A DNA stretch of 38,017 nucleotides from Haladaptatiplasma sp964454575 (GCA_964454575.1 CAYVTG010000009.1:1-38017); one strand, 5' to 3'. Shown: positions 6,642-15,991, numbered from the stretch's first letter. Program-made: numbers and translations. The notes: a model not told the origin generated them from the sequence alone.

Positions 6642-7428
6642 ATGTATAGAGCAGAGATAGTTGTAAAAGGAAGAGTTCAGCGGGCCGGATACAGAGATAC
6701 CATCGACGAAATAGCGTATCATCTTGATTTAGCGGGATTTGTGAGAAACGAAAAAGACGGCACCGTGCTTATCGTTTGTGAGGGAGAAAAAGAGGATATC
6801 GAAAAATTAGTCGATAAGATAAACATAAATCAATATCCGATCAAGGTTAGAGATATTTCCGTTAAATACTCCGAAGCTGTGGGAGAATTCGAAGAATTCG
6901 AGATAATAAGGGAGGAAGATCTGACAGAGGCGGTATATGAGAGGATGGACACCGCCGCACGTTATATGCAAGAGATGAACAGAGATCTTGGTGATAAGAT
7001 AGATACCGTCGGTGATAAGGNNNNNNNNNNNNNNNNNNNNNNNNNNNNNNNNNNNNNNNNNNNNNNNNNNNNNNNNNNNNNNNNNNNNNNNNNNNNNNNN
7101 NNNNNNNNNNNNNNNNNNNNTCGATACCGTCGGCGATAAGGTCGATACCGTCGGCGATAAGGTCGATACCGTCGGCGATAAGGTCGATACCGTCGGTGAT
7201 AAGGTCGATACCGTCGGCGATAAAGTCGATACCGTCGGCGATAAGGTCGATACCGTCGGCGATGGTGTGAATGATATGCACGGGGATATGAATGTTCGCT
7301 TTGATCATCTTGACGAGAGATATGGTGAATTCGGAGAAAAGATGGAACGTCTGGACAATTCGATGGAGAAATTGACCGGACAGATAGGACGTCTAGTAGA
7401 TCATATTATCGAAAAGGACAGTAGTTAA
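6642..7428 (+). CDS. acylphosphatase domain fused to a heptad-repeat coiled coil (interrupted by assembly gap)
   Basis: Residues 1 to about 90 are an acylphosphatase domain with the catalytic pair R18 (KGRVQRAGYR) and N36 (GFVRNEKDG). After a short linker the protein enters exact seven-residue repeats, V-D-T-V-G-D-K, with hydrophobics at coiled-coil positions a and d. One copy precedes the N gap and seven follow it. A charged, probably helical tail (ERYGEFGEKMERLDNSMEKL) ends at 7428. The two flanks fall in different frames only because the 100-N filler is not the true length. The edges are in the same repeat phase, so any multiple of 21 bp restores the frame. I prefer the start at 6642, about 30 nt after a TATA-like AAATATTT. 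6621 is an alternative. Confidence 0.8.
6999..7266 (+). repeat. 21-bp tandem repeat (coding VNTR)
   Basis: The unit (G)TC GAT ACC GTC GGC GAT AAG is present once at 6999-7019 (first codon ATA) and seven times at 7120-7266, with only third-position or end changes (GGC/GGT, AAG/AAA, final GGT). The N gap sits inside it. Near-perfect identity implies recent expansion and probable length variation between strains. Confidence 0.95.
7021..7120. other. assembly gap (100 N)
   Basis: Exactly 100 N lie inside the 21-bp repeat array. The base before the gap (first base of GTC) and the bases after it (TC) join in perfect repeat phase, so the unknown length is probably zero or a multiple of 21 bp. This points to short-read collapse of the repeat. 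Confidence 0.97.
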
Positions 7429-7496
7429 CACCATTCAATACTAAAGGATACGACGGAAATTAATTTAAGACAGCACGTCTTTCTCATACCGATAAG

Positions 7497-10400
7497 ATGG
7501 TAAATGAATCAGGTAAAACTTACGATCCAAAGGGTGTGGAATTAGAGATACACCAGTACTGGGATAAAAGAGGGATAAGAGATCTAGTACTAAAGGAGAA
7601 GAGGGTAGGTGGTAAGAAACATTTTATCGTTCATACACCGCATATGCTGCATGATACGTACTCTTTGATGGACATATATCCAAAGCTGCTTTACGATATC
7701 TGGTATCGTTTTCAGCATATGTGCGGCTTCAACATCAAGTACACATACGGCTATGATTCTTTCAGCCTCTCCGTGGAGCAAAAGGCCTTTTCCCAGCTGG
7801 GTGTGGATAACTTCGACCAGATCTACGAAGATGATATGGAGAAATTTATACGGAAGTGCCAGAGGATAGCTCTCGATGATAAAGAGATAATCGAAGAGGA
7901 ATACAAGGAGATGGGATTTCTTTACGATCCTAAAAAATTCTACTCTACCTATCCCACAACCTTTATCGATTCGTCCTGGTGGACGTTCAAACAACTTTAT
8001 GATAAAGGACTGCTGGAAAAGAAACGAGCACTGCTTCCTTGGTGTCCAAAATGCGATAGTTCATTATCGCCCATGGATCGAGTTTTATCTATGGATATCA
8101 AAAAGGAATACATCATAAAGTTGGCCACTGAGAAGGGGGAGAATAGGAATTTTCTGATATACCTGTCCGAGCCGTGGAAACTACTTGATACCGTTGCCCT
8201 TGCAGTACACCCAAATAGAAACTACTGCGTGGTAGAGTATCAGAGTAAAACTGGGCCTAGCAAATCCCTGATGCTGAAGGAAAACGTGGATATTGTAATG
8301 GATAAGATCGGCGTGGATGATTATACCATCTCTAATACTATACGGGGAAAGAAGCTGGATGGGATAGGCTACATCAATCTGACCATCTCAACTTTTGTAC
8401 TCGACATCATAGGTATGACGGGAGAAGGTATGCACAGGATCATAGTTTCAGAGAAAACGCCGCATACTATGACCGGCCTATATCCGATAGTACCCGACAC
8501 AGACCCTATCTCTCTCGAGATCATCCAAGAAAAGGGGCTACCCCATGTCAGATTGATCGAAGATACAGGTGGACTCGTAGAGCAAGAAGATCTCGGAGAG
8601 TTCTCCGGACTCAGTACCAAGGACGGATCTTTCAAGGTGCTCGATGTTCTGAAAAGGAAAGGGCTGATCCTGGGAACGATGGAAAAACGAGGAAGCTCCG
8701 AATCCTGCATACACTGCGGTTCAAATTTTGAACATCAAGAAGATGAAGAATGGTTTTTGAAGGTGTCGGATTTGCGTAAACAATTAAAGGATATATTCGA
8801 AGAAGTAAAACGCGTACCAAAACGGATGGGGAGCTCAAAAAACGCAAACTGGATCTCCGGAGCCGAAGACTGGTTCATATCTAGACGTGACGGATGGGGG
8901 ATGCCGGTACCGATATGGAACTGCGAGTGTGGGGAGAAGTTCATCCCCGAAACCTTGGACGAACTAGCATCGACCGCGGCGAGGACCGGAGCCGAATCCA
9001 GGACCATGAACATGCTCAAAGATATACGCACGATGATAGTCAGCTGCCCGAACTGCGATAAAGAGATGTCATGGGAAGGTAAGATGTTTAACTCGCTCTC
9101 ACTGGCAGCGATTTCACCCTGGGCACAGATGGGGTATCCTCAAAAATATGCCGAAGTCTGGTGGCCCGGAGATATAATGTTCGGCTCTTTCTCCGATGAA
9201 GACGGTATCTTCAATGCACATCTGAGCATGGCTTCGGATCTATTCGACGAACCGCCGGTAGAAAGATTGGTGGGTTATGGTCACGTAACTCTGGCACACG
9301 GAGAAATGGAGTCTGTACTAAAACGTTCAGGGGGAGACCCGTTCAGGGTCTCGATGGTGGCGGACAGACCGCTCTGGAAGGACTTTGAGATATCCATGGA
9401 TATCTTCAGCGAACCTCGTAAGGGGCTCAACGTCCTCTGGAATATTTTTCAATTCTATCTTACTGAATCCACGACTTGGAATTTCAATCCGGATGAAGCA
9501 CACCTGGAATTTTTGCGTGAATATATGTGTGTGGAAGATCGTTGGCTGATGTCGCGTCTGGAAAAATTGAACATGGCTGTTAAGGACTCCTATGAAAACC
9601 TCAGATTTGACGAGGTGGTGAAAAAGATAGAGACCTTTGCGGTCAAAGACATCGCGCAGTGGTATATCGGCCTAGTCAGAAAGAGGATCACGAAGGGCAA
9701 TCAAAGAGACATTCTATCGGTTTTGAAGGTACTGCATCAATCTCTTGTTATGATCTCAAAGATGTTGGCCCCTGTGGCACCTTACATCTCCGAGAAGATG
9801 TACCTCAAACTAGAAGGTGATAAATCATCTGTGTTCATGTGTGAATGGCCAGTTACGAACAGGATATTCATCGATGATATACTAGAAGAAGAGATGCGTG
9901 AGATACAGGACATAGTGTCAGGTATTTTAGAGGGAAAAAGACAGGAAGATATACCTGAAAAATGGCCTTTGAAAAGGATAGTGGTCAATGCGGATGACAA
10001 TCACATAGTGACTCTTATGGAAGATTATGGAAACATAATCAAAGATAAGGCATTTGTAGATACCATAGAAGTGGTCCGACCGGGAGAAGAATGGGAAGAG
10101 ATGATCCTTACGGTACATCCCAACTATAACGCTATCGGAAAATCTTACAGGCAGTGGGTAAGCCGTATCGCATTGATGCTGGAGAAACGGCCTGCAAAAG
10201 AGATCAAGATCGGGATAGACCGAGGAGAATATAAACTGGGCATAGAAGGAGGTATCGTAGATATACAATCTAACATGGTCACCTTTGAAAAGGAGTTACC
10301 TGAGGGTTTCAGTGCGGTCACAACTGAGCACGGCGGTATTTATCTTGACAGTGAAGTCGAATCGGATATATGGGCTAAAGAGATGGTGAATGAGATAATA

Positions 10401-11747
10401 CTCCGGCTTAAAAATATGAGAAACGATCTGGATCTTGAGAAAGAAGACGAGGTCGAAGTATTCATAGATGCTTCCGAAGATATCCTGAAAGCTGTTGAAA
10501 AGGACTTGAAAGAAATAAAGAGGGTGTTGAATGCACGGACCGTACATTATGGAAAAGAAGACGTTGAAGAGGCGGAATACCTTGTTGAGTGGGACCTTTC
10601 GGCTCATACCATGGAGCTTCCCCAAGAGACGATAGAATATGAAAGTGAAGATGAAGATCATGAAACGGACTGGGGTGTAGTCGATCTTGGACTGATCCCT
10701 CTCTATCGGGCAAAGATGATAGGCATTTATGGATCTATACCCGGCATGAGCGAAGAACTCGCAGAAAAGCTATACGAAGCCGGTTATACCTCTTTGGAAA
10801 AACTTGAGACTGCAACGGCAGAGGATATATCAAACCTTGACGACTTCAAACGCAGCCTTGGTAGGCGGATAGTTCAGACGGTAAAATACCGTGAAGAAAA
10901 GGCCGAGGAACAGTTCGAAGAAAAGGGTAAGGCGGAGCAGATCATCGACGAAGAACGTAAAAAACAACGACTGCTTAAAACCCTGCAAAGGGTCGATGGG
11001 ATAGGTCCCGTCAGAGCGAAGGCGATCTACAACAGCGGTTATACCGATTTCAAAGATTTCCTCAGAGCGGATATCAACGATCTTACAGATATAAACCATG
11101 TAAGCGAAGACCATGCGACAGATATAATCGAGGCTATCCAGGAAGAGTACGGCGTTATGCAAGAGGATATCGAAAGAGAGCCGGAAGAGGTCGTGTTCGA
11201 AGAGAGGCAAGAAGAACCCATCGAGGTGGAGGTCACCGAAGAGGACCTAGTGGAAAAAGAAGAGGAAGTTATGGATGAAGTACTGCCCCCTGGTATTTCA
11301 AGGAGTACGACGTATCTGATAATCGAAGGTGTAGAGGATAAGTCCATGAACCTATTCCAAGATATGATCGAGGCTGGATTAAAAGGACTGCTGGTAACTA
11401 GGCAATTCCCGAAAAAAGTGAAGAATAAATACGGGCTCAAAGATGTATCGATGATATGGCTTTCAAACGTTGACCGAGACCATGCGGTAAGACCGAAGAA
11501 CCTCGAAAAATTCAGCCTCAATATAGAGAGATTCCTAAGCGAAAAGAAGGGCGTGATACTGCTCAACGGTATCGAATATCTGATAACCAACAATGATTTC
11601 AGAACGGTACTTCATCTTATACAATCGCTAAAGGATCAGGTAGCGATAAAGGAATCCATATTATTGATACCTATCAGCGAAAAGACATTAGATCGGCATC
11701 AGATAGATATGCTGGAGAACGAAGTTGACGAAGTGATCAAGGGATAG
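7497..11747 (+). CDS. isoleucyl-tRNA synthetase-like pseudoenzyme fused to two HhH modules and DUF835
   Basis: Residues 1 to about 1035 align along their whole length with IleRS: Rossmann core, CP1 region, DWFISRRDGWGMPVPIW (458-474), a FDEPP segment (583-587), anticodon-binding helices (LAPVAPYISEKMY) and the IleRS C-terminal domain. Paired cysteines persist (183/186, 404/407, 476/478, 517/520). Key motifs are lost: the HIGH position reads YSLM (55-58), GWDxHGLPxE reads GYDSFSLSVE, KMSKS reads EMESV (603-607), the editing WTTTPW reads YLSEPW, and no GEDD follows the GxGxxH-like segment. Two helix-hairpin-helix modules (about 1078-1130 and 1160-1215), an acidic linker and a DUF835 domain (about 1272-1412, with VTRQFP, WLSN, LLNGIEYLI) follow. 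Aminoacylation is very unlikely. tRNA or Ile-AMP sensing, or scaffolding, is possible (inference). The downstream panE-like gene begins 2 bp later. Confidence 0.9.
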   Translation: MVNESGKTYDPKGVELEIHQYWDKRGIRDLVLKEKRVGGKKHFIVHTPHMLHDTYSLMDIYPKLLYDIWYRFQHMCGFNIKYTYGYDSFSLSVEQKAFSQLGVDNFDQIYEDDMEKFIRKCQRIALDDKEIIEEEYKEMGFLYDPKKFYSTYPTTFIDSSWWTFKQLYDKGLLEKKRALLPWCPKCDSSLSPMDRVLSMDIKKEYIIKLATEKGENRNFLIYLSEPWKLLDTVALAVHPNRNYCVVEYQSKTGPSKSLMLKENVDIVMDKIGVDDYTISNTIRGKKLDGIGYINLTISTFVLDIIGMTGEGMHRIIVSEKTPHTMTGLYPIVPDTDPISLEIIQEKGLPHVRLIEDTGGLVEQEDLGEFSGLSTKDGSFKVLDVLKRKGLILGTMEKRGSSESCIHCGSNFEHQEDEEWFLKVSDLRKQLKDIFEEVKRVPKRMGSSKNANWISGAEDWFISRRDGWGMPVPIWNCECGEKFIPETLDELASTAARTGAESRTMNMLKDIRTMIVSCPNCDKEMSWEGKMFNSLSLAAISPWAQMGYPQKYAEVWWPGDIMFGSFSDEDGIFNAHLSMASDLFDEPPVERLVGYGHVTLAHGEMESVLKRSGGDPFRVSMVADRPLWKDFEISMDIFSEPRKGLNVLWNIFQFYLTESTTWNFNPDEAHLEFLREYMCVEDRWLMSRLEKLNMAVKDSYENLRFDEVVKKIETFAVKDIAQWYIGLVRKRITKGNQRDILSVLKVLHQSLVMISKMLAPVAPYISEKMYLKLEGDKSSVFMCEWPVTNRIFIDDILEEEMREIQDIVSGILEGKRQEDIPEKWPLKRIVVNADDNHIVTLMEDYGNIIKDKAFVDTIEVVRPGEEWEEMILTVHPNYNAIGKSYRQWVSRIALMLEKRPAKEIKIGIDRGEYKLGIEGGIVDIQSNMVTFEKELPEGFSAVTTEHGGIYLDSEVESDIWAKEMVNEIILRLKNMRNDLDLEKEDEVEVFIDASEDILKAVEKDLKEIKRVLNARTVHYGKEDVEEAEYLVEWDLSAHTMELPQETIEYESEDEDHETDWGVVDLGLIPLYRAKMIGIYGSIPGMSEELAEKLYEAGYTSLEKLETATAEDISNLDDFKRSLGRRIVQTVKYREEKAEEQFEEKGKAEQIIDEERKKQRLLKTLQRVDGIGPVRAKAIYNSGYTDFKDFLRADINDLTDINHVSEDHATDIIEAIQEEYGVMQEDIEREPEEVVFEERQEEPIEVEVTEEDLVEKEEEVMDEVLPPGISRSTTYLIIEGVEDKSMNLFQDMIEAGLKGLLVTRQFPKKVKNKYGLKDVSMIWLSNVDRDHAVRPKNLEKFSLNIERFLSEKKGVILLNGIEYLITNNDFRTVLHLIQSLKDQVAIKESILLIPISEKTLDRHQIDMLENEVDEVIKG

Positions 11748-11749
11748 AT

Positions 11750-12643
11750 ATGGATATAGCTATTGTGGGTCCTGGGGCAATGGGGACATTTCTCGCCGGT
11801 ACTTTGGGCCAAAATGAAGAAGTTTTACTGATAGGGAAGCAGAAGGGGCACACAACAGAGATCGAGATAAACGGCGAAACGGAACTGAAAACAACGGTCA
11901 GATATACCACGGATTACAGTGATATAAGGGACAAAGATCTGGTCATACTCTGCACAAAATCCTACGGTACTAAAGCTGCCATGAAAGACATCAGTACTTG
12001 CATACATGAAGATGCACGTGTACTTTCTCTGCAGAACGGATTGAAAAACGAGGAGATTATATCCGAGTTCGTAACCGAAGAGCGAGTGATCGGTGGGATA
12101 ACTAGTCATGGATTCTTGTATATCGAGCCCGGAAATGTTATGCATACCGGCATCGGTAAAACCGTTATCGGTGTTTATCCCGAAGGAGCTGGTGAAGATA
12201 TCAAAGATGTTTTTACCGTTCTCGATAAAGCTGGTTTGAAAGTAGAGATTACAGACAATATCAAGGGCCACATCTGGAAAAAGATCATAGTCAATTCTGG
12301 CATCAATCCGATAACGGCGTTGACAGGGTTGAAGAACGGCCATATACTGAAAAGAGATTATCTTAGGTATATTATGAGGGAGGTTTGCAGCGAAGCTGCA
12401 GCTATCGCAAGAACGGAAGTCACTCTTCCCGGCGGTGATCCCTTAGATGAAGCAGAACAGGTTGCTTTGTCAACTGCAGAGAACCGATCCAGCATGCTCC
12501 AGGATGTGGAACATAAACGAAGAACGGAGATAGACTGCATAAACGGTGCAGTGATAGAAGTTGGTATGAAAAAAGGGCTGGAAACGCGTTATAATAAGAT
12601 ACTTTACGAATTGGTGAAGGGGCGGGAATCCGGCTATCTCTAG
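11750..12643 (+). CDS. panE: 2-dehydropantoate 2-reductase (ketopantoate reductase)
   Basis: This enzyme reduces ketopantoate to pantoate with NAD(P)H on the route to coenzyme A. Seen: dinucleotide loop GPGAMG (7-12), CTKSYGT (68-74), LQNGL (94-98), the catalytic lysine region WKKIIVNSGINPITAL (K178 at the proton-donor position, N182 and N186) and SSMLQDVEHKRRTEID near the C-terminus. The 297-residue length is typical. The ATG lies 2 bp after the stop of the pseudo-IleRS gene, so the two are probably one transcript. Whether the partnership is metabolic or accidental is unknown. The last 4 bp overlap the convergent mtaB-like gene. Confidence 0.92.
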   Translation: MDIAIVGPGAMGTFLAGTLGQNEEVLLIGKQKGHTTEIEINGETELKTTVRYTTDYSDIRDKDLVILCTKSYGTKAAMKDISTCIHEDARVLSLQNGLKNEEIISEFVTEERVIGGITSHGFLYIEPGNVMHTGIGKTVIGVYPEGAGEDIKDVFTVLDKAGLKVEITDNIKGHIWKKIIVNSGINPITALTGLKNGHILKRDYLRYIMREVCSEAAAIARTEVTLPGGDPLDEAEQVALSTAENRSSMLQDVEHKRRTEIDCINGAVIEVGMKKGLETRYNKILYELVKGRESGYL

Positions 12644-13827
12644 ATCCGTTCTCCCAATAGGTAAACCTCGCTCGCTTTGGTTATCTTTACATCGATCCAG
12701 TGACCCAAGATGTTTTCATCTGCGTTCTTTACGACGACAACTTTGTAATCATCTGTTCTGCCGGTTATGGAATCATATTTACCCCTTTCCAGCATCAGTA
12801 CCTTCATCTGCCTACCTACATATCCTTCGTTGATATCGCGACTCATCTTCATGTGCATAGAAGTAAGTTCCTTGGAACGTTCTTTCTTTATACTGGAATG
12901 GACTTTATCTTTTAGTTTGGCGGCGGTGGTTCCAGGCCGTGGGCTGAATCTGGTGATATTTACTATATCCGGTTGGATACGTTCTAAAACTTCCTTTGTT
13001 TTCTCGAAGTCATCTTCGCTTTCTCCCGGAAAGCCGACTATCATATCTGTGGAAAGTGTCAGATACGGAAATTTGATCCTGAGCTCTTTAACTATCGATA
13101 TCCACTCTTCCACGGTGTATCGGCGATTCATACTTTGAAGTATTTGATCCGAGCCGGATTGCAATGGGAGGTGTATGAATTTGTAGATTTTATCGCTTTC
13201 CATCACCGTTTTCAGCTCGTCCAATTTCGTTGCTGCAGTGTCCGGATTCATCATCCCTATACGTATGCGATGATCTCCTTTGATATCAGTGAGTTTTCGT
13301 AGTAAATAGATTATGTCAGTGTCTATGTCCAAACCATAAGAAGCCGTGTCCTGGCATGATATCCTCACTTCTTTTACCCCTGAGGCTACCATGTTTTGGA
13401 ATTTTTTAACTATATCATCCACCGGGCGACTTCTCAGCTGCCCTCTTGCTATTTTAGTTATGCAGTAAGCGCATCGACCTATGCATCCTGAAGATATAGG
13501 GATCACACCTATGGTCGATCCGGAGTTACTTTCGAGAGTCATGGGTATGTCTTTCGGGATGACCAATTTGGTGCCGGGACAGGGATTATCAGTTGTGGTA
13601 AGACATCCGGAGACTACGATACTGTCGCATATCTCTGAAAGCTCTTTTATACGCCTTTTCATCCTGTTCTCCGTCTTTGTTATGACTACGCAGGTACCGA
13701 TTATCACTTCATCGGCTTCTTCCGGAGTATCCACTCGCTGGTGACCTCTGAGTGAGTAATCGTCAGCCAGCATCTCGGTCTCACCCTGATTCATGGTGCA
13801 GCCGTAACTCTCGACGTAGTACTTCAT
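12640..13827 (-). CDS. tRNA t6A37 methylthiotransferase, e-MtaB type
   Basis: This radical-SAM enzyme should add a methylthio group to N6-threonylcarbamoyladenosine 37 of tRNA (ms2t6A), as eukaryotic CDKAL1 and archaeal e-MtaB do. Seen in order: the UPF0004 domain with three cluster cysteines C10 (YGCTMNQ), C46 (GTCVV) and C75 (SGCLTT); the radical-SAM motif C115-x3-C119-x2-C122 (GCIGRCAYC); the MNPDTA and LPLQSGSD segments; and a C-terminal TRAM domain (about 335-395). The 395-residue length fits. It is convergent with panE (4-bp overlap) and lies 27 bp downstream of the MATE gene on the same strand. Methylthiotransferase function is secure. The exact nucleoside is from family knowledge. Confidence 0.92.
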   Translation of the reverse strand: MKYYVESYGCTMNQGETEMLADDYSLRGHQRVDTPEEADEVIIGTCVVITKTENRMKRRIKELSEICDSIVVSGCLTTTDNPCPGTKLVIPKDIPMTLESNSGSTIGVIPISSGCIGRCAYCITKIARGQLRSRPVDDIVKKFQNMVASGVKEVRISCQDTASYGLDIDTDIIYLLRKLTDIKGDHRIRIGMMNPDTAATKLDELKTVMESDKIYKFIHLPLQSGSDQILQSMNRRYTVEEWISIVKELRIKFPYLTLSTDMIVGFPGESEDDFEKTKEVLERIQPDIVNITRFSPRPGTTAAKLKDKVHSSIKKERSKELTSMHMKMSRDINEGYVGRQMKVLMLERGKYDSITGRTDDYKVVVVKNADENILGHWIDVKITKASEVYLLGERI

Positions 13828-13854
13828 TGGATAATAAGTTGGAAGAGGACATAT

Positions 13855-15330
13855 TTAGATTTTAGGTGTACGTTCGGTAGGTTCCTGGTCTATCACCCGT
13901 TTTTTCCACCTGCCCAGGGAGAGTATGAAAAGCGCGATGAATGCACCTATCACGTTGCTGAGAGCCATGCCGAGCCAGACGCCCATGGAATACCAGCCTA
14001 GGACGAAGGCGAATATGTAAACCAACGGTATACGCAGACCCCATAATCTAGAGAGACTCAGCATCATCTGCTGACCTGTATGTCCGGAGCCGCCGAGTAC
14101 CGAGGTCACGCCTCGGAATATACCGAAGAATGGCATGGCCAGTGCGAATATCATCAGGAATAGTGCACCTTCCTCGATCACATCCGGGTTTCCGGGGATT
14201 ATGAAACCTATAAGGTGTCTTCTAGCTACGAATAATATTAGTGCTATAATACCCATGAGTATGAACATCAGAGTCATACCTCTCTTTGTAACGTTTTCAG
14301 CACGTTTTTCGTCTTCGGCACCTAGAGATTGTCCTACCATAGTGCTCATGGCCATGGCCAGGCCGCCCATAACAAGGAAAGTTATGTTCAGTATCCGGTT
14401 ACCCGCACTGTAGGCTCCTGCAGCTATAGCTTGATTGGGCAGGCGGTTGATAAAGTACCAAAGAACGATGAAACCTATGGCACTGCCTTCATTCCCGATC
14501 GCTGCTGGCAGCCCTATAGTGAGTATCTTTTTTATCTTCTTCCAGATGGGTACTAAGTAGTTGATCTTCATGTTCAATCCGTGCCATCCGGAAAACAGTA
14601 AGTAAAAGCCCGTCAACGCTCCTATACCTCGGGATGTTATAGTTGCTATGGCGGCGCCTCTTATACCCATCATCGGTATCGGGCCCCAGCCGAATATAAG
14701 TATGGGGTCAAGGAACATATTTATCACGACTGTTATCGCCGTGATCATCATGGGTGTTATTGTATCTCCCCAGCCCCTCATTATGAAGGAGAATGAAAAA
14801 AACATAAACATAAACGGTAGTCCTAAGAATATAACTTGAAGATACTGGGTCCCGTAAAAAGCCAGTGCCGCAGCTTCTTCGCCGGTGCCTGTCAGTATAT
14901 TAAGAATATATGGTGTGATAAAGAATCCGATCAGACCGACACACATTGAGAATAATATGGATATGGTGTATACTTGACCCGCATCTTTTGCTGCCTCATC
15001 GTAGCGCTTTGCACCGGTGTGTTGCGATATAAGGGCCAATCCGGCAACACCGAAACCGTTTCCGATACCCATCAATAAGAATACGAAGGACCACGACATG
15101 CCCATGGCACCCACGGAATAAACTGCTTCATCTCCGGGTAAACGTCCCAACCAGATAGTATCGACTAGGTTGTACAGTGTCATCAAAAAGGAAGATACCA
15201 TTATAGGCCAGCCTAACTTGAAGATGATCGTGGTTATGTTGCCCTCCAGTATCTCTTCTTTTTCCGGCCTGCCCATCTTATCTTTTAGGTAGAGATAGGT
15301 GCTGTTCAATCTGCCTTCTTCGAGACCCAT
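13855..15330 (-). CDS. MATE-family multidrug/cation antiporter
   Basis: This 491-residue integral membrane protein has about twelve hydrophobic segments in two similar halves. The MATE signature begins in the first segment (WPIMVSSFLMTLYNLVDTI) and recurs at the start of the second half (IGLPAAIGNEGSAIG). MATE proteins export cationic drugs or metabolites in exchange for Na+ or H+. The substrate cannot be read from sequence. A TATA-like GTAATATATAT about 32 nt upstream supports the start at 15330 with a very short leader. The mtaB-like gene follows on the same strand after 27 bp. Confidence 0.92.
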   Translation of the reverse strand: MGLEEGRLNSTYLYLKDKMGRPEKEEILEGNITTIIFKLGWPIMVSSFLMTLYNLVDTIWLGRLPGDEAVYSVGAMGMSWSFVFLLMGIGNGFGVAGLALISQHTGAKRYDEAAKDAGQVYTISILFSMCVGLIGFFITPYILNILTGTGEEAAALAFYGTQYLQVIFLGLPFMFMFFSFSFIMRGWGDTITPMMITAITVVINMFLDPILIFGWGPIPMMGIRGAAIATITSRGIGALTGFYLLFSGWHGLNMKINYLVPIWKKIKKILTIGLPAAIGNEGSAIGFIVLWYFINRLPNQAIAAGAYSAGNRILNITFLVMGGLAMAMSTMVGQSLGAEDEKRAENVTKRGMTLMFILMGIIALILFVARRHLIGFIIPGNPDVIEEGALFLMIFALAMPFFGIFRGVTSVLGGSGHTGQQMMLSLSRLWGLRIPLVYIFAFVLGWYSMGVWLGMALSNVIGAFIALFILSLGRWKKRVIDQEPTERTPKI

Positions 15331-15393
15331 ATTGTATCTATTCGAACGATGAAGCGATATATATTACTTTTGCATGACGATACAAGTGTTGGC

Positions 15394-15738
15394 TCAGGGA
15401 GCCATGATGGTTTCTATCTCTTCTTCCAGTACCTGGGATAGCTTCTTCCTCATCTCATCCTTTAGCTTTGGAGGTATCAACTCCATCCCCAGATCCGTAC
15501 TGGCCTTGGCGAGTATGGCGTAAGCAAAGGCTTCCTTGGCCTTGGCTTCCATCATCATCTCGACTCCCTTTTTGAATTCGGCCTTGAGCTTCTCGTTCTC
15601 GTCCAGCTTGTTGTGGATATGTTCCTTTATCTCGTCCTTGATCAGGTCCTTCACCGATTCCATTATCAGGTTCTCGGTACTCATCAGTTCTTCACCGGAC
15701 TCCAGGATACTCAACAGCTTATGATCTATTTTTGGCAT
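15394..15738 (-). CDS. small helical protein of unknown function
   Basis: The start is placed at 15738 (MPKIDHKLLS), because an ATG there lies about 26 nt after a TATA-like CTTATAT, while an upstream GTG would fall inside the leader. The 114-residue product is almost wholly alpha-helical and highly charged, with lysine/glutamate-rich heptad-like stretches (DLIKDEIKEHIHNKLDENEK) and a methionine-rich segment EMMMEAKAKEAFA. It has no cysteine, no signal and no membrane segment. I do not recognise the family. A cytoplasmic coiled-coil or oligomerising protein is the most that can be said. It lies 63 bp upstream of the MATE gene on the same strand. Confidence 0.7.
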   Translation of the reverse strand: MPKIDHKLLSILESGEELMSTENLIMESVKDLIKDEIKEHIHNKLDENEKLKAEFKKGVEMMMEAKAKEAFAYAILAKASTDLGMELIPPKLKDEMRKKLSQVLEEEIETIMAP

Positions 15739-15823
15739 ACTGTAAAATAACACAGGTGATATAAGGTTTTAACGGGTTGGTATAGCGGATGGAAGAAATA
15801 TTTTACGATAATTATGGTATCCT

Positions 15824-15991
15824 ATGTTCTTTGAGGATGAGAGTGAAGATGGAAAAGATCGAGAAGAATACATGATGCACTTTTTAGTAATCTACCCCGT
15901 GAGATCGATTCGTATAGAGAATAACGCTCTGACGTATCGGCCCCAAAAGAGAATAAACGTAATCATGAATATTAAAAAAGATTCACACTAA
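15824..15991 (+). CDS. possible 55-residue protein in the 15754-16095 gap
   Basis: The 340-bp gap between the helical protein and the surface-protein cluster holds one plausible short frame: ATG at 15824, TAA at 15989-15991. The product starts MFFEDESEDGKDREEY and ends INVIMNIKKDSH. A TATA-like AAATATTTTA sits about 25 nt before the ATG, the spacing seen for other genes here. No family is recognised. The rest of the gap (15992-16095) is AT-rich promoter DNA for the surface cluster, with TATAAAG and TTTAAATATAA elements. Confidence 0.3.
   Translation: MFFEDESEDGKDREEYMMHFLVIYPVRSIRIENNALTYRPQKRINVIMNIKKDSH

Noticed and set aside
6543..6722. 60-residue N-terminal extension of the metallo-beta-lactamase-fold gene
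   Set aside because: The extension crosses the divergent promoter and the acylphosphatase start, and family homology begins at 6542.
6999..7266. 21-bp repeats as a CRISPR array
   Set aside because: Units are contiguous with no spacers and keep a reading frame.
6862..7308. minus-strand frame through the 21-bp repeat
   Set aside because: It is a shadow of the tandem repeat. The plus frame has a real acylphosphatase domain and heptad logic.
7012..7428. separate gene beginning after the N gap
   Set aside because: It is the same reading frame as the acylphosphatase gene once the gap is a multiple of 3 (and of 21). It has no start of its own.
7497..11747. calling this gene a working LeuRS, ValRS or IleRS
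   Set aside because: Whole-length pattern fits IleRS, but the HIGH, KMSKS and editing motifs are absent, so a functional synthetase label would mislead.
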